DNA of 64,000 nucleotides from Leisingera sp. ANG59 (GCF_013317235.1 NZ_WLCM01000002.1:147299-211298); one strand, 5' to 3'. Positions 43,958 to 55,638 are shown, counted from the stretch's first letter. The notes: generated by a model not told the origin, from the letters alone. Translations and numbers: made by a program.

Positions 43958-45397
43958 TCAATTTACAAGGGTTGCTGCCGCGGCCGCAGCGGCGCCGTCG
44001 ATGCCGAACTGGTAAACCACGCCCACCAGCATCATTGCGGCAGAGGCCATCAGCGCCACACCCAGCACCGGAGAGCCCTTGGCTTCGACATCGTCCTCGC
44101 CAGTGCCGAAGTACATGTAGAAGACGATGCGGATGTAATAGAACGCACCGATGACGGAGGCCACGGCGGAAGCGATGACCAGCCCCATCAGGCCGGCGTC
44201 CACGCCCGCCTGCCACACGCCCAGCTTGGCAAAGAAGCCCAGCATCGGCGGCACGCCCGCCAGCGAGAACATCAGGATCAGCACCGCCAGCGCCTTGCCC
44301 GGCTCGCGCGCGGCGAACTGGTTCAGGGCCAGGATGTCGGTCACCGGCTTACCGTCCTTCTCCAGCATCAGGATGAAGGAGAAGGTGCCGATGTTCATGG
44401 TGACGTAGATCGCCAGGTAGACCAGCATCGCGGTGATGCCCTGTTCGGTGCCCGCGGCCAGGCCGATCATCGCATAGCCCATATGGGCGATGGAGGAGAA
44501 CGCCATCAGCCGCTTGATGTCGCGCTGGCCGATCGCCGCGATGGCGCCCAGGAACATCGACAGCACCGACAGCACCACGATGATCTGCTGCCAGTCAGCG
44601 ATTGCACCGCCAAAGGCGTCAAACAGCACCCGGGCAAACAGCCCCATGGCCGCGACCTTGGGCGCGGTGGCAAAGAAGGCGGTGACCGGGGTCGGCGAGC
44701 CTTCGTAGACGTCCGGTGTCCACATGTGGAACGGAACCGCCGAAACCTTGAACGCCATGCCGGAGATCATGAAGACCAGGCCGAACAGCATGCCGATGGA
44801 CATATGGCCCTGTTCCGCCACCTGGACGATGCCCGCGAACTGGGTGGTGCCGGCAAAGCCGTAGACCAGCGAGGCGCCATAGAGCAGCAGGCCCGACGAC
44901 AGCGCGCCCAGCACGAAGTACTTGAGGCCCGCCTCGGTCGACTTGACGCTGTCGCGGCGCATGGCGGCCACCACGTAAAGCGACAGCGACTGCAGTTCCA
45001 GCCCCATGTAGAGGGACATCAGGTCGCCGGCGGAGACCATCATCATCATGCCGACCGCGGCCAGCGCCACCAGGACCGGATATTCGAACCGCAGGATACC
45101 GCGGCGCGCCATGTACTCCTGGCTGATCAGCAGCACGGCAGACGCGCCCAGCAGCAGCGCCACCTTGGCAAAACGGGAGAAGCCGTCGTCGATGAACATG
45201 CCGCCAAATGCGGTCTGGGTGCCGGCCGGGCTGGAGGCGATCCAGAACGCGACCAGCGCCAGCAGCGCTGCCGTGCTCCAGACCAGCGGCACCGCCAGCT
45301 TGTCCTTGCCGGTGTAAACGGCGCCGATCAGCGCCGCCATGGCGTAAAGCGCCAGAACGATCTCTGGCAGGATTACAGTAAGATCAGCTTGGATCAT
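43958..45397 (-). CDS. nuoN: NADH-quinone oxidoreductase subunit N
   Basis: A 479-aa antiporter-like membrane subunit of complex I with about 14 helices. It contributes to proton pumping; conserved membrane motifs include [14 protein letters not shown] and [21 protein letters not shown]. It is the last nuo gene, 15 nt after nuoM, and is followed by a strong terminator. Confidence 0.97.
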   Translation of the reverse strand: MIQADLTVILPEIVLALYAMAALIGAVYTGKDKLAVPLVWSTAALLALVAFWIASSPAGTQTAFGGMFIDDGFSRFAKVALLLGASAVLLISQEYMARRGILRFEYPVLVALAAVGMMMMVSAGDLMSLYMGLELQSLSLYVVAAMRRDSVKSTEAGLKYFVLGALSSGLLLYGASLVYGFAGTTQFAGIVQVAEQGHMSIGMLFGLVFMISGMAFKVSAVPFHMWTPDVYEGSPTPVTAFFATAPKVAAMGLFARVLFDAFGGAIADWQQIIVVLSVLSMFLGAIAAIGQRDIKRLMAFSSIAHMGYAMIGLAAGTEQGITAMLVYLAIYVTMNIGTFSFILMLEKDGKPVTDILALNQFAAREPGKALAVLILMFSLAGVPPMLGFFAKLGVWQAGVDAGLMGLVIASAVASVIGAFYYIRIVFYMYFGTGEDDVEAKGSPVLGVALMASAAMMLVGVVYQFGIDGAAAAAAATLVN

Positions 45398-45412
45398 CTG
45401 CCTGATGCTCCC

Positions 45413-46963
45413 TTAGTGCGAAGCAATCTGGGTGGCTGCGGGCGCAGTGTCCGCAGCAGCCAGAGACTGGTTGAAGTTTGCGATCAGCGCCTCGGTCGAC
45501 GGCGCGATGATGTCGGTGACCAGCGCCGGGTAGACCCCCAGCAGCAGGGTCATGGCGACCAGCGGCGCGAAGACGAAACGCTCGCGCGGGGACATGTCGC
45601 GGATGCCCATCAGGCTGCCTTTGATCAGGTCGCCGAACACCACGCGCCGGTAGAGCCACAGCGCATAAGCCGCCGAGAAGATCACGCCGGTTGCTGCCAC
45701 AGCAGTCACCCAGGTATTCTTCTGGAAGGCGCCCATCAGGGTCAGGAATTCACCGACAAAGCCCGAAGTGCCCGGCAGGCCGACGTTGCCCATGGTGAAG
45801 AACATGAATACCAGCGCATAAGCCGGCATGCGGATCACCAGGCCGCCATAGGCGTCGATGTCGCGGGTGTGCATGCGGTCATAAATCACGCCGACGCAAA
45901 GGAAGAGCGCGGCGGAGATGAAGCCGTGCGACAGCATCTGGAAAATGGCGCCGTCGATGCCCTGCTGGTTGGCGGCAAAGATGCCCATGGTGACAAAGCC
46001 CATGTGCGCAACAGAGGAATAGGCGATCAGCTTTTTCATGTCCTCCTGCACCATCGCCACCAGCGAGGTGTAGACCACCGCGATCGCAGACATCCACAGG
46101 ACCACATCGGTCATCACATCCGCCCCCACCGGGAACATCGGCAGCGAGAAGCGCAGGAAGCCGTAGCCGCCCATTTTCAGCAGGATCGCCGCCAGCACCA
46201 CGGAACCCGCGGTCGGCGCCTGCACGTGCGCATCCGGCAGCCAGGTGTGCACCGGCCACATCGGCATTTTCACCGCGAAGGAGGCAAAGAAGGCCAGGAA
46301 CATCAGCGTCTGGGCGCCGCCCAGCACATGGATGCCCAGGACGTCAAAGGACGCCGCCGAGAAGCTGTGGGTCAGCAGGGTCTCGATGTCGGTGGTGCCG
46401 GCATCCACATACATGAAGACCATCGCCACCAGCATCAGCACCGAGCCGAAGAAGGTATAGAGGAAGAACTTGAAGGAAGCGTAGATCCGCTCCTTGCCGC
46501 CCCAGATGCCGATGATCAGGAACATCGGAATGAGGCCTGCCTCGAAGAACAGGTAGAACAGCACCAGGTCGAGCGCCATGAAGACGCCCAGCATCAGGGT
46601 CTCCAGCAGCAGGAAGGCGATCATGTATTCCTTGACCCGGTCGGTGACCGACCAGCTGGCCAGGATGGTCAGCGGCATGATGAAGGTGGTCAGCATCACA
46701 AACAGCACCGAGATGCCGTCCACGCCCATCTTGTACTTCAGGCCGAAGATCCACTGGGCCTCTTCCACGAACTGGAAGCCGGTGTTGGCCGGGTCGAACT
46801 GGGAATAGATGCCCAGGCTCACCAGGAAGGTGATCGTGGTGGCAAAGAGCGCAACAAACTTGGCGTTGCGCTGCGCCGCCTTATCCTCGCCGCGCAGGAA
46901 CAGGGCCAGGATGGCCGCCGCGAGCGCCGGGATGAAGGTGACAATAGAAAGGAGATTGTCCAT
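45413..46963 (-). CDS. nuoM: NADH-quinone oxidoreductase subunit M
   Basis: A 516-aa antiporter-like proton-pumping subunit of complex I. It has the family motifs [21 protein letters not shown] (in part) and [20 protein letters not shown] with the conserved lysines and glutamate. The ATG shares one base with the nuoL stop codon (TGATG). Length and helix count fit the family. Confidence 0.97.
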   Translation of the reverse strand: MDNLLSIVTFIPALAAAILALFLRGEDKAAQRNAKFVALFATTITFLVSLGIYSQFDPANTGFQFVEEAQWIFGLKYKMGVDGISVLFVMLTTFIMPLTILASWSVTDRVKEYMIAFLLLETLMLGVFMALDLVLFYLFFEAGLIPMFLIIGIWGGKERIYASFKFFLYTFFGSVLMLVAMVFMYVDAGTTDIETLLTHSFSAASFDVLGIHVLGGAQTLMFLAFFASFAVKMPMWPVHTWLPDAHVQAPTAGSVVLAAILLKMGGYGFLRFSLPMFPVGADVMTDVVLWMSAIAVVYTSLVAMVQEDMKKLIAYSSVAHMGFVTMGIFAANQQGIDGAIFQMLSHGFISAALFLCVGVIYDRMHTRDIDAYGGLVIRMPAYALVFMFFTMGNVGLPGTSGFVGEFLTLMGAFQKNTWVTAVAATGVIFSAAYALWLYRRVVFGDLIKGSLMGIRDMSPRERFVFAPLVAMTLLLGVYPALVTDIIAPSTEALIANFNQSLAAADTAPAATQIASH

Positions 46964-49077
46964 CAGTGCGCTCCTCCGCCGATCGACATCCAGGTGACCA
47001 GGGCGGCAATGCCCAGCACCATCCAGAAGGCATAAGTGAAGATGTAACCGGACTGCGCCCGGCCCGCGAGGCGGGTGAAGAAGGGCACAACGCCCATAGC
47101 CAGGCCATTCAGGAAGCCGTCGATGGTGCTGCCATCGCCGCGTTTCCAGAAGAAGCGGCCAATGGCCACGGCCGGCTTGACGAAGATCAAGTCATAGATC
47201 TCGTCAAAGTACCACTTGTTCAGCAGGAACAGGTACAGCGGGCGCTGCTGCTTCGCCAAACGCGCGGGCAGCGACGGGTTCCAGATGTAGAACCACAGTG
47301 CCAGCACCAGGCCGCCCAGCATTGCCATGAACGGGGACAGTTTCACCCATTTCGGCGCCGCATGGGCATCTTCCAGGATGTGGTTGTCCGGCGCGATGTA
47401 CAGCGCGCCCTCGCCCGGCTTGCCGGCAAACACATAGTGATGCTCGCCGCCATGTGCGGCTTCTTCACCGTGCGCGGCGTCCTCGCCGTGCGCAGCCTCT
47501 TCACCGCGGCCGGCCTCTTCGCCATGCGCCGCGGCGGACGCTTCCGCCACCGGGATGCCGTAGAACTTGCCAACCTGGTCAGCGTGGCCGAAGAAGCTGC
47601 TGTACCAGATCATGCCAGCCGTAACCGAACCCACCGCCAGCACGCCCAGCGGCACCAGCATGGTCCAGGGACTTTCATGTGCATGTTCGTGGGTGTGCTT
47701 GTCGCCGCGCGCTTCGCCGTAGAAGGTCATGAAGATCAGGCGCCAGGAGTAGAAGGAGGTCATGAAGGCCGCGATCACCAGCGCCCAGAAGCCGAACATC
47801 GAGCCGCCCGCATAGGCGCTTTCGATGATCGCGTCCTTGGAGACGAAACCGGCAAAGCCAACCCAGCCGCTGAGCGGGATACCGACGCCGGTGATGGCCA
47901 GGGTGCCGATCATCATCGCCCAGAAGGTATAGGGGATCTTCTTGCGAAGCGCGCCGTAGTTCCGCATGTCCTGCTCGTGGTGCATGGCGTGGATCACCGA
48001 ACCGGCGCCAAGGAACAGCATCGCCTTGAAGAAGGCGTGAGTGAACAAGTGGAACATGGCTGCGGAATACATTCCAACGCCGGCGGCCACGAACATGTAG
48101 CCCAGCTGCGAGCAGGTCGAATAGGCGATCACGCGCTTGATGTCGTTCTGCACCAGGCCGACAGTTGCCGCGAAGAAGGCAGTGGCAGCCCCCAGCACGG
48201 TGATGAAGGCCGCGGCCTCAGGCGCGAACTCGATCAGCGGCGACATGCGGCAGACCAGGAACACGCCCGCGGTCACCATGGTCGCGGCGTGGATCAGCGC
48301 TGAAACCGGGGTCGGGCCTTCCATCGCGTCCGGCAGCCAGGTGTGCAGGATCAGCTGTGCCGATTTGCCCATCGCGCCGACAAAAAGCAGGAAGGCCAGC
48401 AGGTTCGCCGCGTTCCACTCGGTCCACAGGAAGGAGACCTGGGTTTCCGCCAGCGTCGGGGCGGCTGCAAAGATGTCCGCCAGGTTGATGCTGTCGGTCA
48501 GGAAGAACAGGCCGAAGATCCCCAGCGCAAAGCCGAAGTCGCCGACGCGGTTGACGATGAACGCCTTGATCGCCGCCGCATTCGCGGAAGGCTTGCGGTA
48601 GTAGAAGCCGATCAGCAGGTAGGAGGCAACGCCCACGCCTTCCCAGCCGAAAAACATCTGCACCAGGTTGTCGGAGGTCACCAGCATCAGCATCGCGAAG
48701 GTGAAGAACGACAGATAGGCAAAGAAGCGCGGCTTGTAGCTTTCGCCCTCTTTCCACTGCGGGTCATGGTCCATGTAACCGAAGGAATAGAGGTGCACGA
48801 GCGACGACACGGTGGTGATCACGATCAGCATGATCGCGGTCAGCCGGTCCAGCCGGATCGCCCAGGAGGTCGACAGCGAGCCGCTTTCGATCCAGCGGAA
48901 GATCTCGATGTTCTGGGTCACCCCGTCAAACGCGAGGAAGGTGATCCAGCTGAGCAGCGCCGACAGGAACAGCAGCGCCGTGGCGGTCACGGTGGCGGCT
49001 TTCTCGCCGATCATCTTGTGGCCGAAGCCGCAGATCACCGCCCCCACAAGCGGGGCAAAGAGGAGGATGGTTTCCAT
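46963..49077 (-). CDS. nuoL: NADH-quinone oxidoreductase subunit L
   Basis: A 704-aa antiporter-like complex I subunit carrying the long lateral helix. Conserved parts include [19 protein letters not shown] and the [26 protein letters not shown] stretch (shown by its core). Between the antiporter core and the C-terminal lateral helix is a variable loop with five imperfect copies of AAHGEE, rich in His and Glu. The gene follows nuoK by 6 nt. Confidence 0.97.
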   Translation of the reverse strand: METILLFAPLVGAVICGFGHKMIGEKAATVTATALLFLSALLSWITFLAFDGVTQNIEIFRWIESGSLSTSWAIRLDRLTAIMLIVITTVSSLVHLYSFGYMDHDPQWKEGESYKPRFFAYLSFFTFAMLMLVTSDNLVQMFFGWEGVGVASYLLIGFYYRKPSANAAAIKAFIVNRVGDFGFALGIFGLFFLTDSINLADIFAAAPTLAETQVSFLWTEWNAANLLAFLLFVGAMGKSAQLILHTWLPDAMEGPTPVSALIHAATMVTAGVFLVCRMSPLIEFAPEAAAFITVLGAATAFFAATVGLVQNDIKRVIAYSTCSQLGYMFVAAGVGMYSAAMFHLFTHAFFKAMLFLGAGSVIHAMHHEQDMRNYGALRKKIPYTFWAMMIGTLAITGVGIPLSGWVGFAGFVSKDAIIESAYAGGSMFGFWALVIAAFMTSFYSWRLIFMTFYGEARGDKHTHEHAHESPWTMLVPLGVLAVGSVTAGMIWYSSFFGHADQVGKFYGIPVAEASAAAHGEEAGRGEEAAHGEDAAHGEEAAHGGEHHYVFAGKPGEGALYIAPDNHILEDAHAAPKWVKLSPFMAMLGGLVLALWFYIWNPSLPARLAKQQRPLYLFLLNKWYFDEIYDLIFVKPAVAIGRFFWKRGDGSTIDGFLNGLAMGVVPFFTRLAGRAQSGYIFTYAFWMVLGIAALVTWMSIGGGAH
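47440..47532 (-). repeat. In-frame 18-bp tandem repeat in nuoL
   Basis: Five imperfect units encode [24 protein letters not shown] and AAHGGE, ending in HHY. Repetition is visible both at the DNA level (runs of TTCTTCACCGTGCGC-like sequence on the plus strand) and in the protein. A His/Glu cluster in an exposed loop could bind metal ions. Confidence 0.7.
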
Positions 49078-49083
49078 GGTTCT

Positions 49084-49389
49084 TTAGCCCTTCATCACGT
49101 TGACGTCTTCCACGGCGATGGTGCCGCGGTTGCGGAAGAAGCAGACCAGGATCGCCAGGCCGATGGCGGCCTCGGCGGCGGCCACGGTCAGCACGAACAG
49201 GGTAAAGACCTGCCCCACCAGATCACCCAGGAAGGAAGAGAAGGCAACCAGGTTGATGTTCACCGCCAGGAGCATCAGTTCGATGCTCATCAAGAGGATG
49301 ATCACGTTCTTGCGGTTCAGGAAGAGCCCGAAGATGCCGATGACGAACAGCGTCGCCGCGACGGTCAGATAATGTTCAAGTCCGATCAT
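49084..49389 (-). CDS. nuoK: NADH-quinone oxidoreductase subunit K
   Basis: A 101-aa, three-helix membrane subunit of complex I (MrpC-like). The conserved glutamates needed for proton transfer are in [11 protein letters not shown] and [11 protein letters not shown]. It lies 4 nt after nuoJ. Confidence 0.97.
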   Translation of the reverse strand: MIGLEHYLTVAATLFVIGIFGLFLNRKNVIILLMSIELMLLAVNINLVAFSSFLGDLVGQVFTLFVLTVAAAEAAIGLAILVCFFRNRGTIAVEDVNVMKG

Positions 49390-49393
49390 GTGC

Positions 49394-49996
49394 TCACAGC
49401 CCCTGCCCCGGTTTCACGTCCTTGAGCTCCATCGCGGCGGCCGGGTCGCGCATCATCTGGGCAACCACGTCCTGGCGCTTGACGTCGGTGCGGTGGCGCA
49501 GCGTCAGCACGATCGCGCCGATCATCGCCACCAGCAGGATCAGGCCCGCCAGCTGGAACAGAAGGAAATATTGATCATAGATGATGAGGCCGAGCGCCTC
49601 GGTGTTGTGGCGGTCGGCAGGCACTGGATTGGCCAGCAGCTCAGGCGCCTTGTGGGCAGTTTCCCAGGCGCCGAAGGCCATCACGAACTGCATCAGGATG
49701 ACCAGGCCGATCAGCAGAGCGAGCGGCATGTATTTCGCCATCTCCGCCTTCAGCTCTGCAAAGTCGACGTCGATCATCATCACCACAAACAGGAACAGCA
49801 CCGCGACCGCGCCCACGTAGACGATGACCAGCAGCATGGCGACAAACTCCGCCCCCAGCAGCACAAACAGCCCGGCCGAGGAAAGGAAGGCCAGGATCAG
49901 CCACAGTACCGAATGCACCGGCTGACGGCTGATCACGGTGAACAGCCCGCCGGTGATGGCGCTGATGGCGAAGAGGTAGAAGGCAAATACGCTCAT
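49394..49996 (-). CDS. nuoJ: NADH-quinone oxidoreductase subunit J
   Basis: A 200-aa five-helix membrane subunit of complex I. The conserved stretch [28 protein letters not shown] (core [14 protein letters not shown]) contains the pi-bulge helix region. Its ATG overlaps the stop of the second CMD-family gene (ATGA), so translation passes directly from that accessory gene to nuoJ. Confidence 0.97.
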   Translation of the reverse strand: MSVFAFYLFAISAITGGLFTVISRQPVHSVLWLILAFLSSAGLFVLLGAEFVAMLLVIVYVGAVAVLFLFVVMMIDVDFAELKAEMAKYMPLALLIGLVILMQFVMAFGAWETAHKAPELLANPVPADRHNTEALGLIIYDQYFLLFQLAGLILLVAMIGAIVLTLRHRTDVKRQDVVAQMMRDPAAAMELKDVKPGQGL

Positions 49997-50424
49997 GTCT
50001 CATCGTCCCTTTTGTCGTCCATGACCGCCTGCGCCAGATCCAGCGCTCTGTTCATGGCCGGAATGCCGGCAAACACCGACATCTGTCCGATCGTTTCCAC
50101 GATCTCTTGTTTCTTGGCGCCGGCCGCGAGGGCGTGGCGCACGGTCTGGCGCACGGCTGAGTCAGCCTGCGCGCCCTGCATTGTCAGCCCGGCCAGTGTC
50201 AGCAGCAGCCGGGTCTTGGCATCCAGCCCGTCCTTGTTGACGGTGTTGCCGAACATCATTTCCATGACCTCTTTGGGCATGGTGGGCCACAGCGCCTCAA
50301 ACTCCTTGAAAGCCTCGGAGGGCGAGAAGCTCTCCAGCGCCGGGTTGAACGCCTTAGCCATCTGCTGGGCCTGGGCCTGCATCTGCTCCATCATGGATTC
50401 AAACGGGTTCTTAGAGTCAGACAT
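49993..50424 (-). CDS. Cysteine-free CMD-family protein, second copy
   Basis: A 143-aa alpha-helical protein of the carboxymuconolactone-decarboxylase/AhpD superfamily ([22 protein letters not shown], then [29 protein letters not shown], cited by core motifs). It has no cysteine at all, so the CxxC peroxidase centre of AhpD is absent. The N-terminal 40 residues are Gln/Met-rich and amphipathic. It overlaps the first CMD gene by 8 nt and nuoJ by 4 nt. A role in complex I assembly or a heteromer with its neighbour is inference. Confidence 0.85.
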   Translation of the reverse strand: MSDSKNPFESMMEQMQAQAQQMAKAFNPALESFSPSEAFKEFEALWPTMPKEVMEMMFGNTVNKDGLDAKTRLLLTLAGLTMQGAQADSAVRQTVRHALAAGAKKQEIVETIGQMSVFAGIPAMNRALDLAQAVMDDKRDDET

Positions 50425-50821
50425 CCGCGACCTCCTCCGCTTCGAAGACTTCAATTGCGGCGTTCAGCGCGTTGATCATCGACGGCAGCCCGCCATAGAG
50501 CGCCATCTGAAAGATGATCTCGGAGATCTCCTCGCGGCTGGCCCCCACGGCACGTGCGCTGGCGACATTGACCTTCAGCTGCGGACGGGTCTGGCCGCCA
50601 AGCGCTGCCAGCGCCGCGACGGTGGCCAGCAGGCGGGTTTTCTCATCCACCGTGCCGCGTGTGTAGAACTGCCCGTAGGCCACGTCCACAATGGTACGCG
50701 ACAGCCCAGGCACCAGAGCGTCGTAGCGGGCTTGCAAAGCCTCCTCCATGCCGGGATTGACCTGTTCGGACAAGGCCTTGCCGCGGGCATAGGTATCGGT
50801 ATGGAGCGTTTCAGGGGTCAT
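50417..50821 (-). CDS. Cysteine-free CMD-family protein, first copy
   Basis: A 134-aa protein of the carboxymuconolactone-decarboxylase/AhpD superfamily, recognisable by [18 protein letters not shown] and [20 protein letters not shown]. It contains no cysteine, so AhpD-type chemistry is impossible. The start codon overlaps the nuoI stop (ATGA), and its end overlaps the second CMD gene. The two copies have the same fold but differ in the N-terminal part, suggesting a heteromeric pair. Confidence 0.87.
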   Translation of the reverse strand: MTPETLHTDTYARGKALSEQVNPGMEEALQARYDALVPGLSRTIVDVAYGQFYTRGTVDEKTRLLATVAALAALGGQTRPQLKVNVASARAVGASREEISEIIFQMALYGGLPSMINALNAAIEVFEAEEVADV

Positions 50822-51312
50822 CGGTACGGCGCGTCGATTTCCAGGTTGCGGGCGATCTCGGCTTCCCAGCGCTCCCCGTTCGAAAGCAGCTTCTCCTTGT
50901 CGTAAAACAGCTCCTCGCGGGTCTCGGTGGCGAACTCGAAGTTCGGGCCTTCGACAATCGCATCCACCGGACAGGCTTCCTGGCAGAAACCGCAGTAGAT
51001 GCATTTGGTCATGTCGATGTCATAGCGCGTGGTGCGGCGGCTGCCGTCCTCGCGCGGTTCCGCGTCGATAGTGATCGCCTGGGCCGGGCAGACCGCCTCG
51101 CAAAGCTTGCAGGCAATGCAGCGCTCCTCGCCGTTCGGATAGCGGCGCAGCGCGTGCTCGCCGCGGAAGCGTGGCGACAGCGGGCCCTTCTCGTGCGGGT
51201 AGTTCAGCGTTGCCTTGGGCGCAAAGAAGTACTTCAGCCCCAGTTTGAAGCCGACCCAGAAATCCTGCAGCAGGAAGTATTTGGCGGCGCGGGTGTAGTC
51301 GATGTTCGCCAT
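50818..51312 (-). CDS. nuoI: NADH-quinone oxidoreductase subunit I
   Basis: A 164-aa peripheral complex I subunit carrying two [4Fe-4S] clusters (N6a and N6b). Ligands are [12 protein letters not shown] and [12 protein letters not shown], each followed further on by the proline that completes the ferredoxin pattern. It follows nuoH by 3 nt and overlaps the first CMD gene. Confidence 0.97.
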   Translation of the reverse strand: MANIDYTRAAKYFLLQDFWVGFKLGLKYFFAPKATLNYPHEKGPLSPRFRGEHALRRYPNGEERCIACKLCEAVCPAQAITIDAEPREDGSRRTTRYDIDMTKCIYCGFCQEACPVDAIVEGPNFEFATETREELFYDKEKLLSNGERWEAEIARNLEIDAPYR

Positions 51313-51315
51313 CAG

Positions 51316-52353
51316 TTAGCCTCCCACGGTCCAGCGGGCGAAGATGCCCCAGAACCAGTCAAATTTTGCAGCAAAGGACACGAAGACCACCCAGGCCAGC
51401 GAGAACGGCAGGAACACTTTCCAGCCCAGGCGCATCAGCTGGTCGTAGCGGTAGCGCGGGGTGATCGCCTTCACCATTGCGAAGAGGAAGAAGAAGAACG
51501 CCATCTTGCCGACCATCCACAGCACGCCGTCCGGCAGACCCGGGATCGGCGACAGCCAGCCGCCGAAGAACAGCAGCGAGGTCAGCGCGCACATCAGGAA
51601 GATGGCGATGTATTCACCGGCCATGAACAAGAGGAACGGGGTGGCCGAGTATTCCACCTGGTAGCCCGCCACCAGTTCCGATTCCGCTTCCGGCAGGTCG
51701 AAGGGCGGCCGGTTGGTTTCCGCCAGCGCCGAGATGAAGAACAGGAAGACCATCGGGAAATGCGGGATCCAGTACCAGTTCAAGAGGCCCAGATCGCCGT
51801 CCTGCGCGCGCACGATGTCGCCGAAGTTCATCGACCCGGTGGAGATGATCACGCCGATGATGATCAGGCCGATAGAGACCTCATAGGAAATCATCTGTGC
51901 CGCGGAGCGCAAGCTGCCGAGGAACGGGTATTTCGAGTTCGAGGCCCAGCCGCCCATAATGACGCCGTAGACTTCCAGCGAGGACACCGCGAAAACGTAC
52001 AGGATGGCGACGTTGATGTCCGAGAGCACCCAACCGTCGTTGAACGGGATCACCGCCCAAGCGATCATTGCCAGCACGAAGCTGGTCATCGGTGCCAGGA
52101 TGAAAACGGTGCGGTCGGCGCCCGCGGGGATCACCACCTCTTTTACCACGTATTTTAGCGCGTCGGCCACCGATTGCAGCAGGCCAAAGACGCCCACCAC
52201 GTTCGGCCCCCGGCGCATCTGGACCGCGGCCCAGATCTTGCGGTCCCCGTAGACGAGGAACAGGAGCGAGATCATCACAAAGGCAACAACTGCAAGCACT
52301 TGCGCCAGGATCAGAACAGCGATGCCGCCTGGAGTGTTAAAGAAATCAGCCAT
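51316..52353 (-). CDS. nuoH: NADH-quinone oxidoreductase subunit H
   Basis: A 345-aa membrane subunit of complex I that forms the quinone site with NuoB and NuoD. Conserved segments are [36 protein letters not shown] and the C-terminal [13 protein letters not shown]. Eight or so membrane helices are visible. It is preceded after 6 nt by a small lipoprotein gene inserted in the operon. Confidence 0.97.
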   Translation of the reverse strand: MADFFNTPGGIAVLILAQVLAVVAFVMISLLFLVYGDRKIWAAVQMRRGPNVVGVFGLLQSVADALKYVVKEVVIPAGADRTVFILAPMTSFVLAMIAWAVIPFNDGWVLSDINVAILYVFAVSSLEVYGVIMGGWASNSKYPFLGSLRSAAQMISYEVSIGLIIIGVIISTGSMNFGDIVRAQDGDLGLLNWYWIPHFPMVFLFFISALAETNRPPFDLPEAESELVAGYQVEYSATPFLLFMAGEYIAIFLMCALTSLLFFGGWLSPIPGLPDGVLWMVGKMAFFFFLFAMVKAITPRYRYDQLMRLGWKVFLPFSLAWVVFVSFAAKFDWFWGIFARWTVGG

Positions 52354-52359
52354 AGGTCC

Positions 52360-52746
52360 TCACACCGTGGGTATTCCGTTTGCCGCGCAATCCGCAACCG
52401 CGACATCAGCGTCGATGGTGCGCAGCCCGCGCGGCAGAGAGGGCGAAATCAGATAGACCGCATCAGCGGTCCGGCTGCCCCCTGCCTGTTTCGTTGTCGT
52501 GCGCACATGGCGCGCAAATCCGTAACCCCGGATCAGCGCATATTGCGCGGCGGCGCATTCCGCATAATTGTCTAGGTCTCCCGGCACGGACGCGCCGCGC
52601 ATGGAGACATGAAATTGCACCAAATCGCCCTCCAGCAGGCTGGTTTCCACCCCTTCGTACACTGGGGCGGGCCGCTCTCCTTCGCTGCCGGGCGCCATGG
52701 CGCAGGCGGCCAGCAGGAAGGGGGTTATGAGGGCGAGACGGTTCAT
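52360..52746 (-). CDS. Small lipoprotein embedded in the nuo operon
   Basis: A 128-aa predicted lipoprotein: [15 protein letters not shown] has a lipobox with Cys15. The mature part contains a paired-cysteine pattern ([20 protein letters not shown] and VADCAANG) that could form a disulfide. I recognise no characterised family. Its start overlaps the nuoG stop and it ends 6 nt before nuoH, so it is fully within the complex I transcript although its product should sit in the periplasm. Confidence 0.8.
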   Translation of the reverse strand: MNRLALITPFLLAACAMAPGSEGERPAPVYEGVETSLLEGDLVQFHVSMRGASVPGDLDNYAECAAAQYALIRGYGFARHVRTTTKQAGGSRTADAVYLISPSLPRGLRTIDADVAVADCAANGIPTV

Positions 52747-54767
52747 TCGGCGGCCATTGCCTCGTTTCTGCGGGTCTTCACACCCGCCGACAGCTCTGCC
52801 ATCAGCTGGGATGCGCGGGCAATCGGGTTGGTCAGGTAGAAGTCCTTGATAGCGGGCAGGAAATCGGCATTGCCGAGCTTATCCTGCTCCAGCGGCGCGC
52901 CTTCCTTTTCAGTGACTTCGTCGATCCGGGCCAGATGCGGAACCTCTGCGACCAAATCCTGGCGCAGCTGCGCCAGCGAGTCATAGCCCAGCTTGGCCCC
53001 CGCCTCGGCGCTGAGCGCGCGCAGGATAGCCCAGTTCTCCTTGGCCTCACCCGGCGCGAACGCAGCGCGCATTGCCAGCTGCGGGCGGCCTTCGGTATTC
53101 ACGAACAGGCCGTTTTCCTCGGTGTAGGCAGCGCCCGGCAGGATCACATCGGCGCGGTGAGCGCCTCGGTCGCCGTGGCTGCCCTGGTAGATCACAAAGG
53201 CGCCAGCTTCGATTTCGACCTCATCAGCGCCGAGGTTGTAGATCACCTCTGCCCCGTCGATGGCAGCCGCCATGCCGCCTTCGGTCACCGCGCCGATGTC
53301 CATGGCCCCGACGCGGGAGGCGGCGGTGTGCAGCACCATCAGCTTGGAGCCGGACAGCTCCGCCATCTTCTGGGCCGCTGCCATCACCGCCAGGCCGTCG
53401 GCCTCGCGCAGGGCGCCCTGCCCGACGATGATCACGGTCTTCTTGTTGTCACGGGTCTCTTCCGAGACGCCCTTGGCGATCATGTCGCTGAGCGCGTCGC
53501 GGCCGGTGCCTGCATGGTAGTACTCATAGGTCAGATCTGCCGCCGGACCGATCAGCGCCACCTCGGCACCCTTGGCCCAGGCCTTGCGGATACGGGCATT
53601 CAGCACCGGCGCCTCATCGCGCGGGTTGGTGCCGATCAGTAGGATCATCTCAGCCTCATCGAGGTCTGCGATGGTGGCGGTGCCGGCATAGCCGGCGCGG
53701 TTCCCGATCGGCAGGCGGGCGTTGTCGGTGCGGCATTCAACGTTACCGCCAAGCCCCTCGATCAGCTGTTTCAGCGCAAAGGCCGCCTCGACCGGGGCCA
53801 GATCACCGATCAGGCCCGCAACCTTCTTGCCTTTCATGGCGGTGGCAGCGGCGGACAGCGCCTCCGCCCAGGTGGCGGGCTTCAGCTTGCCATCGACGCG
53901 CACGTAAGGACGGTCCAGGCGCTGGCGGCGCAGGCCGTCCCAGACAAAGCGGGTCTTGTCGCTGATCCATTCCTCGTTCACGCCGTCATGGTTGCGCGGC
54001 AGGATCCGCATCACTTCGCGGCCCTTGGTATCCACGCGGATGTTCGAGCCAAGCGCATCCATCACGTCGATGGTTTCGGTTTTGGTCAGCTCCCACGGGC
54101 GGGCGGTGAACGCATAAGGCTTCGACGTCAGTGCGCCCACCGGGCACAAGTCGATGATGTTGCCCTGCAGATTCGATTGCAGCGTTTGGTTCAGGTAGGA
54201 AGTGATCTCCGCATCCTCGCCGCGCCCGGTCTGGCCCATCTGGGTGATGCCCGCGACCTCGGTGGTGAAGCGGACGCAGCGGGTGCAGCTGATGCAGCGG
54301 GTCATGGTTGTGGCAACCAGCGGGCCGAGGTCCAGATCGTCCACCGCGCGCTTGGCTTCCTTGAAGCGGCTGCCCGACAGGCCATAGGCCATCGCCTGAT
54401 CCTGCAGATCGCATTCGCCGCCCTGATCGCAGATCGGGCAATCCAGCGGGTGGTTGATCAGCATGAATTCCATCACCCCTTCGCGGGCCTTCTTGACCAT
54501 CGGCGAGTTGGTTTTCACCTGCGGCGCCTGGCCTTCGGGACCGGGGCGCAGGTCGCGCACCTGCATGGCGCAGGAGGCGGCGGGTTTCGGCGGGCCGCCT
54601 ACGACCTCAACCAGGCACATGCGGCAGTTGCCGGCAATCGACAGCCGCTCGTGGTAGCAGAAGCGCGGGATCTCGACGCCGGCCTCCTCACAGGCCTGGA
54701 TCAGGGTCATTGCCCCATCCACCTCGATCTCGGTTCCGTCAATGTTGATCTTGCGGAGGTCAGACAT
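52743..54767 (-). CDS. nuoG: NADH-quinone oxidoreductase subunit G
   Basis: A 674-aa peripheral subunit of complex I. N-terminal [2Fe-2S] ferredoxin-like ligands are [15 protein letters not shown]. The His/Cys [4Fe-4S] region has [18 protein letters not shown], and another cluster is CISCTRC. A molybdopterin-oxidoreductase-like domain without cofactor chemistry fills the rest. Length fits the alphaproteobacterial/mitochondrial type rather than the longer enteric form. The start is 3 nt after the DUF5333 gene. Confidence 0.97.
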   Translation of the reverse strand: MSDLRKINIDGTEIEVDGAMTLIQACEEAGVEIPRFCYHERLSIAGNCRMCLVEVVGGPPKPAASCAMQVRDLRPGPEGQAPQVKTNSPMVKKAREGVMEFMLINHPLDCPICDQGGECDLQDQAMAYGLSGSRFKEAKRAVDDLDLGPLVATTMTRCISCTRCVRFTTEVAGITQMGQTGRGEDAEITSYLNQTLQSNLQGNIIDLCPVGALTSKPYAFTARPWELTKTETIDVMDALGSNIRVDTKGREVMRILPRNHDGVNEEWISDKTRFVWDGLRRQRLDRPYVRVDGKLKPATWAEALSAAATAMKGKKVAGLIGDLAPVEAAFALKQLIEGLGGNVECRTDNARLPIGNRAGYAGTATIADLDEAEMILLIGTNPRDEAPVLNARIRKAWAKGAEVALIGPAADLTYEYYHAGTGRDALSDMIAKGVSEETRDNKKTVIIVGQGALREADGLAVMAAAQKMAELSGSKLMVLHTAASRVGAMDIGAVTEGGMAAAIDGAEVIYNLGADEVEIEAGAFVIYQGSHGDRGAHRADVILPGAAYTEENGLFVNTEGRPQLAMRAAFAPGEAKENWAILRALSAEAGAKLGYDSLAQLRQDLVAEVPHLARIDEVTEKEGAPLEQDKLGNADFLPAIKDFYLTNPIARASQLMAELSAGVKTRRNEAMAAE

Positions 54768-54770
54768 GGT

Positions 54771-55175
54771 CTATTTCGCCCTCAGTAACACGCCGATCGC
54801 GCTATTTTTCTCAATCTCTGCACGGCCATAGGTGCAGAATGTTTCGGGTTCGCCGTAGTCAACGCCGTTCTGCGCCAGGAGTTGTTCTCCCTTGGTCCGC
54901 ATCCGGGCCTTTTCGGCGTCAGATTCGATGTAGCTGCGGATTTCCGCGTCCGAGTAGCCCAGCTCATTTGCCCGAGCTTTGAGCCGGCGCAACTCGCCCA
55001 GCCCTTTCAGGTAGCGCGGGGAGATCTCGTCACAGTAATCCGAGACTTCCTTGGCCACGGCGACGGCAAACAGCGGGTCTTCGATTTCCTGCACATCGCG
55101 CAGCGACGGTTTGGCCAGCGCCGACGCAGGCAGTGCCACTACGGCGGAAAGTACAGCGGCAATCAGGGCACGCAT
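54771..55175 (-). CDS. DUF5333-family exported protein in the nuo operon
   Basis: A 134-aa protein with a signal peptide (MRALIAAVLSAVVALPASALA). The mature part matches the Rhodobacteraceae family DUF5333: LRDVQEIEDPLFAVAVAKEVSDYC, a helix, and a C-terminal FCTYGRAEIEKNSAIGVLLR (cited by core). Two cysteines could pair. The function is unknown, but position before nuoG is typical of the family as I know it. AAGGAG lies 9 nt before the ATG; the upstream frame extension is not credible. Confidence 0.82.
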   Translation of the reverse strand: MRALIAAVLSAVVALPASALAKPSLRDVQEIEDPLFAVAVAKEVSDYCDEISPRYLKGLGELRRLKARANELGYSDAEIRSYIESDAEKARMRTKGEQLLAQNGVDYGEPETFCTYGRAEIEKNSAIGVLLRAK

Positions 55176-55276
55176 GGCATAGGACTCCTTCAGTTTCGAA
55201 GCCCCCATGCGCAGGCGCGCGCTGCTGCTATGCAATAGCAGCCGGGCCGCAGGGCCCTGATATGCCGGAAATCCGC

Positions 55277-55636
55277 TCACGGGGTGCAGGTCCCCTGAAA
55301 CACGGCGCGGCCATCGGTGATGGTCAGCGGGGTTTCTTTGTCACGCGGGTCGTTGGCCCATTCGATTTTTGAGGACCCGTAGGTGGTCACGCAGTATTTT
55401 GTGCCGCTGTGGGCCGCCGCTTCGCGCGCGCCCTTGACCGAACGTTCAGCGCCCTTGATTTCGATCCGGAACACTGCGGGATCGGTTTTCTTGTCGATGG
55501 GCTTGGCCTTTGCCTTGAAGGCTACGCCGTCATACAACTCGCGGTTCTTGTTGGTCGTGGAGGTGCCGCAGGCCGAAACCAGCGCCAGAGCCGCCAGGCA
55601 GGCCGCGGGAACGGCCATCCGGTATGTCTTCATCAT
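55277..55636 (-). CDS. Second small lipoprotein in the nuo operon
   Basis: A 119-aa predicted lipoprotein: basic start MMKTYRMAVPA, hydrophobic core, and lipobox VSAC followed by GTST. The mature region is basic (FKAKAKPIDKK) with two cysteines (KYCVTTYG and FQGTC near the end). No family recognised. The MAPEG gene ends 2 nt before it; a 101-bp gap separates it from the DUF5333 gene, the largest gap inside the operon. The ATG one codon in is an alternative start. Confidence 0.75.
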   Translation of the reverse strand: MMKTYRMAVPAACLAALALVSACGTSTTNKNRELYDGVAFKAKAKPIDKKTDPAVFRIEIKGAERSVKGAREAAAHSGTKYCVTTYGSSKIEWANDPRDKETPLTITDGRAVFQGTCTP

Positions 55637-55638
55637 GC

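Noticed and set aside
44483-47035. An 850-codon open frame on the plus strand antisense to nuoN/nuoM
   Set aside because: It is a shadow of GC-rich codon usage: His/Gln/Arg-rich composition, no family motifs, and complete overlap with well-conserved membrane subunits.
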